This document shows positions 62,026 through 64,000 of a stretch of DNA of 64,000 nucleotides, in pieces (position 1 is the stretch's first letter; the number at the start of each line of letters is the position of its first letter). This stretch comes from Pseudooceanicola atlanticus (GTDB lineage: Bacteria > Pseudomonadota > Alphaproteobacteria > Rhodobacterales > Rhodobacteraceae). The stretch covers positions 43,713 to 107,712 of the forward strand of contig NZ_AQQX01000012.1 in NCBI RefSeq assembly GCF_000768315.1. The letters are read 5' to 3'. Under the pieces are notes generated by a model. It was not told the DNA's origin and did not search any database. It saw nothing but the letters and a program-made list of their open reading frames with translations. The position numbers and the translations under genes were made by a program.

Positions 62026-62937
62026 ATGCCCCATCAGACAGACATCCAAGAAGAAACCGGCGTAACCTCCGCCATCCTCGACCACCTGGCACTTCACGGC
62101 GCAACGCCGAGGCCCGGCGAGACCGATCATCGCCCCCTGCCCCAGCCAGATGAGGTCGAACTCGCCATGGCGACCCTCTTTGACACCACCATCGGCCTCC
62201 TCACCGGCAGCCAGTTGGAAGACAATCTCGAAGAGATGCTCTGGTCCCTCACCTCGATCTTCCATCGCCGGCTGACCCATATCCAGAAGCTCCTCGACGA
62301 CAACGAATTCGAGGTCCGGGAAAGCCTTGCGATCCAAGACGGCTCCGAGGTCGCCTCGGTCGAGCTCGAGCGCCTCCAGATGATCGGGTTGAAGCTCTGG
62401 GACCATCGCGACGCCTTCGAGCAGATGCGCGATCTCGCCGTGGACCATTTCTCGGCCGCCACGGGCTCGCCCTGGCTGCCCCGGACAGGATCCAAGGTCT
62501 CCCATCGTGGTCTCACCTCCGCCGTGGTGGATAGCCGGGCCTATCTCTCTGCCAAACGCCGCAAGGAGACCGAGGTGCACTGCCCCGAAGGCACGCGGAT
62601 CGCCTTCTCAGGCGGGGACTATCACGCCTACGATCTGATCTGGTCCGTCCTCGATGCCACCTTTGCGAAATACCCCGACATGGTGCTTCTGCACGGCGGC
62701 ACGCCCAAAGGCGCCGAAATGATCGCCGCCCGCTGGGCAGATACCCGAGGTGTCACCCAGGTGGTCTTCAAACCCGACTGGAAAAGCCACGGCAAGGCCG
62801 CCCCTTTCAAGCGCAACGACAAGATGCTCGAGACCATACCGCAGGGTCTGATTGCCACGCCCGGTTCGGGCATCACAGAGAACATCGTCGACAAGGCCCG
62901 CAAGCTCGGAATCCGCATCAAGAGGATCGGGGCTTAG
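62026..62937 (+). CDS. DUF2493 (SLOG-superfamily) protein
   Basis: A 303-aa protein with a C-terminal DUF2493 domain: RIAFSGGDYHAYDLIWSVLD, then MVLLHGGTPKGAEMIAARWAD and QVVFKPDWKSHGKAAPFKRND, a Rossmann-like SLOG nucleotide-binding fold. The N-terminal ~190 residues are helical and conserved in plasmid homologues. Function unknown; SLOG proteins bind or process nucleotide ligands. AGAGGA precedes ATG 62026. Usually seen beside SNO and Toprim genes on alphaproteobacterial plasmids or integrated elements. Confidence 0.85.
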   Translation: MPHQTDIQEETGVTSAILDHLALHGATPRPGETDHRPLPQPDEVELAMATLFDTTIGLLTGSQLEDNLEEMLWSLTSIFHRRLTHIQKLLDDNEFEVRESLAIQDGSEVASVELERLQMIGLKLWDHRDAFEQMRDLAVDHFSAATGSPWLPRTGSKVSHRGLTSAVVDSRAYLSAKRRKETEVHCPEGTRIAFSGGDYHAYDLIWSVLDATFAKYPDMVLLHGGTPKGAEMIAARWADTRGVTQVVFKPDWKSHGKAAPFKRNDKMLETIPQGLIATPGSGITENIVDKARKLGIRIKRIGA

Positions 62938-62997
62938 GCCCCGGTTCGATCTCGGCTTGGATCAAGGAAGCAACCTTTGGCCCTGTTTTCGCGAATA

Positions 62998-63022
62998 GGC
63001 AGCAATGCGGGACTTTGCTGCC
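62998..63022. terminator. Hairpin between convergent genes
   Basis: GGCAGCAA (62998-63005) pairs with TTGCTGCC (63015-63022) around a 9-base loop, between the DUF2493 gene and the convergent small membrane-protein gene. No T-run. Candidate shared terminator. Confidence 0.45.
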
Positions 63023-63044
63023 GTTCGCTGTGTCTCTGCGAATG

Positions 63045-63242
63045 TCAGCTCTGGGTCCGGCGGGTCAACTTCATCAATCGCGGCTGTTGCCACATCGCAA
63101 TCCCGCTCAACGCGATAATCGGAAATACGCCCAACTGGATCATTGCCTGAAACGCTGCATTGCCGCTTAACGTTGGACTGTAGACGTATGCGCCAATTAA
63201 GAGCCCGGCGACCAAATGGACGTATCGAAGTGGTTTGCGCAT
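63045..63242 (-). CDS. Small two-helix membrane protein
   Basis: A 65-aa hydrophobic protein with two predicted membrane helices (about residues 7-24 and 30-50) and a basic tail QQPRLMKLTRRTQS. I do not recognise the family. AAGGAG is well spaced before ATG 63242, and an in-frame TAG just upstream fixes the start. It is divergent from a TetR gene with two operator copies between them, so it is the likely regulated target. Confidence 0.7.
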   Translation of the reverse strand: MRKPLRYVHLVAGLLIGAYVYSPTLSGNAAFQAMIQLGVFPIIALSGIAMWQQPRLMKLTRRTQS

Positions 63243-63280
63243 CTACATGCTCCTTCTTGCGTTGTCGGAGGGTAGTTGAT

Positions 63281-63295
63281 ATTGTCATTGTCAAT
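63281..63295. promoter_or_regulatory. TetR operator copy 1 (ATTGTC-ATT-GTCAAT)
   Basis: Fifteen-base inverted repeat with one mismatch, 25 bases (centre to centre) from copy 2, in the divergent promoter. A TATAAC -10-like box for the plus strand begins at its end (63295-63300). Confidence 0.7.
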
Positions 63296-63305
63296 ATAAC
63301 TTCAA

Positions 63306-63320
63306 ATTGACAGCGTCAAT
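63306..63320. promoter_or_regulatory. TetR operator copy 2 (ATTGAC-AGC-GTCAAT)
   Basis: Perfect 6-base arms. The site ends on the base before the TetR ATG at 63321, so bound repressor would cover the transcription start and the translation start region. No Shine-Dalgarno is possible within it, so the message is probably short-leadered. Confidence 0.75.
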
Positions 63321-63920
63321 ATGCCGAAGACAAAAAACTATCATCGCGGTGATGTGAAAACCGAGTTGATCAATGCCGCCGTGGAAGCGCTTAAGACGCA
63401 ATCGTTTCAAGCGGTAAGCATGCGCAAGTTGGCGAGTGCGATCGGCGTAAGCCACAACGCGCCATACATGCACTTCAAAGATAAAGAAGCGCTATGGCTA
63501 GCGATCTCGGATCACGGCTTTGAAATGCTGAGCAACGAGATCACCCGGGAGATCGCCACACATTCGACTTGGAGGGACCGGCTGGAAGCAGGCTGCAGGG
63601 CCTATGTAAGGTTCGCCGAAAGGAATCGAGAATACATGCTCGTGATGTTCCGCCCAGCAACCCCGGGTAATGTTCGAGCGCTTTCTCCAAAAGGCGCGGA
63701 AGCCCTAGACTTATTGACACTTGAAATTGCCGCCGGGGGAGCGTCCGGCCAAATCGAACTCACAGAGCCCGCAAAACTTGCGGTATTGCTCTGGATAATG
63801 CTCCACGGTCTGACGATGGCGAAACTTCAAATCGGCGGCGAGCGCGGTCCGCTGCTGGAAATCGCCGGTGACGACCATATCGGTTGGATGTTGGACAAGG
63901 TGCTTGCAACGGAAAAATGA
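63321..63920 (+). CDS. TetR/AcrR-family regulator with WHG-type C-terminal domain
   Basis: TetR regulator of 199 aa. The helix-turn-helix is SFQAVSMRKLASAIGVSHNAPYMHFKDKEALW (about residues 30-60). The C-terminal domain (RNREYMLVMFRPA and LLWIMLHGLTMAKLQIGG with the WxMLHG form) fits the TetR_C_33/WHG group. ATG 63321 touches operator copy 2. Autorepression together with control of the divergent 65-aa membrane protein is the simplest reading. Confidence 0.93.
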   Translation: MPKTKNYHRGDVKTELINAAVEALKTQSFQAVSMRKLASAIGVSHNAPYMHFKDKEALWLAISDHGFEMLSNEITREIATHSTWRDRLEAGCRAYVRFAERNREYMLVMFRPATPGNVRALSPKGAEALDLLTLEIAAGGASGQIELTEPAKLAVLLWIMLHGLTMAKLQIGGERGPLLEIAGDDHIGWMLDKVLATEK

Positions 63921-64000
63921 GAAGCGGCCATTAGCTACCTCTGCAACATCTGAGCTACCCCCCGAAATTCGGACACTGACATAAGCTATGATTTGCAGTC

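Noticed and set aside
63955..64000. CCGAAATTCGG palindrome and GACACTGACAT near the right edge, perhaps an insertion-sequence end
   Set aside because: The window ends before any transposase or second repeat can be seen, so it cannot be supported.
1..64000. CRISPR arrays, rRNA and tRNA genes
   Set aside because: No regularly spaced repeats and no recognisable RNA-gene signature were found on reading both strands; a covariance-model search would be needed to exclude small RNAs.

Overview
The window is GC-rich, gene-dense DNA that most resembles a Rhodobacterales (Roseobacter-group) alphaproteobacterium. That placement is inferred from gene content: TRAP and TAXI transporters, many heteromeric acyl-CoA dehydrogenases, IS256/IS3/IS66 elements and a strawberry-notch/Toprim/DUF2493 cassette. 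No rRNA or tRNA gene and no CRISPR array was seen.

Positions 1-45.7 kb form one large CoA-ester catabolic island of an unknown carboxylic acid. (A) 1-8326, plus strand: a paired acyl-CoA dehydrogenase (ACAD), a TAXI-TRAP uptake system, thioesterase, SDR, and a DUF35/thiolase-fold pair. (B) 16575-8395, minus: crotonase, CoA-transferase, ACAD pair, crotonase and a DctQMP TRAP transporter; A and B converge on a hairpin at 8348-8371. (C) 16799-17764, plus: a nitronate-monooxygenase-like protein. (D) 23322-17836, minus: transglutaminase-like protein, MaoC, ACAD pair, crotonase and a PaaK-like protein. (E) 26946-23386, minus: DUF35, thiolase-fold protein, double-hotdog hydratase, CoA-transferase. 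(F) 27051-29393, plus: two CoA-transferases. (G) 30572-29415: a single ACAD. (H) 34076-30779: two crotonases and etfBA. (I) 43171-34156: PECR-like SDR, branched-chain-type ABC transporter, acyl-CoA ligase and two substrate-binding proteins. (J) 45651-43277: CoA-transferase and ACAD.

The genes would work together as follows: uptake (TAXI, TRAP, ABC), activation (ligase or CoA-transferase), dehydrogenation by ACADs feeding the local ETF, hydration (MaoC or crotonase), and C-C cleavage by DUF35/thiolase-fold complexes. Both thiolase-fold proteins have Ser at the usual nucleophile position, so retro-aldol cleavage of a branched chain, as in steroid side-chain or arylpropionate catabolism, is the leading inference. 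No ring-degrading genes are visible. A shared palindrome, TCTAACA-NN-TGTTAGA, or a diverged copy of it lies just upstream of units D, E/F, G, I and J and marks them as one regulon. Its regulator is not in the window.

Positions 45.7-56 kb: an IS66 remnant and an amine-oxidase tail, an RND efflux operon with two TetR genes whose promoters share a sequence, then an HxlR regulator divergent from a detoxification-type cluster (DoxX-like, DODA-type dioxygenase, luciferase-domain protein, NmrA-like protein, GST).

Positions 56-64 kb: an IS256 element abuts a truncated IS3-family element, which in turn truncates a strawberry-notch helicase gene. Toprim and DUF2493 genes follow, then a small membrane protein divergent from a TetR regulator with two tandem operators.
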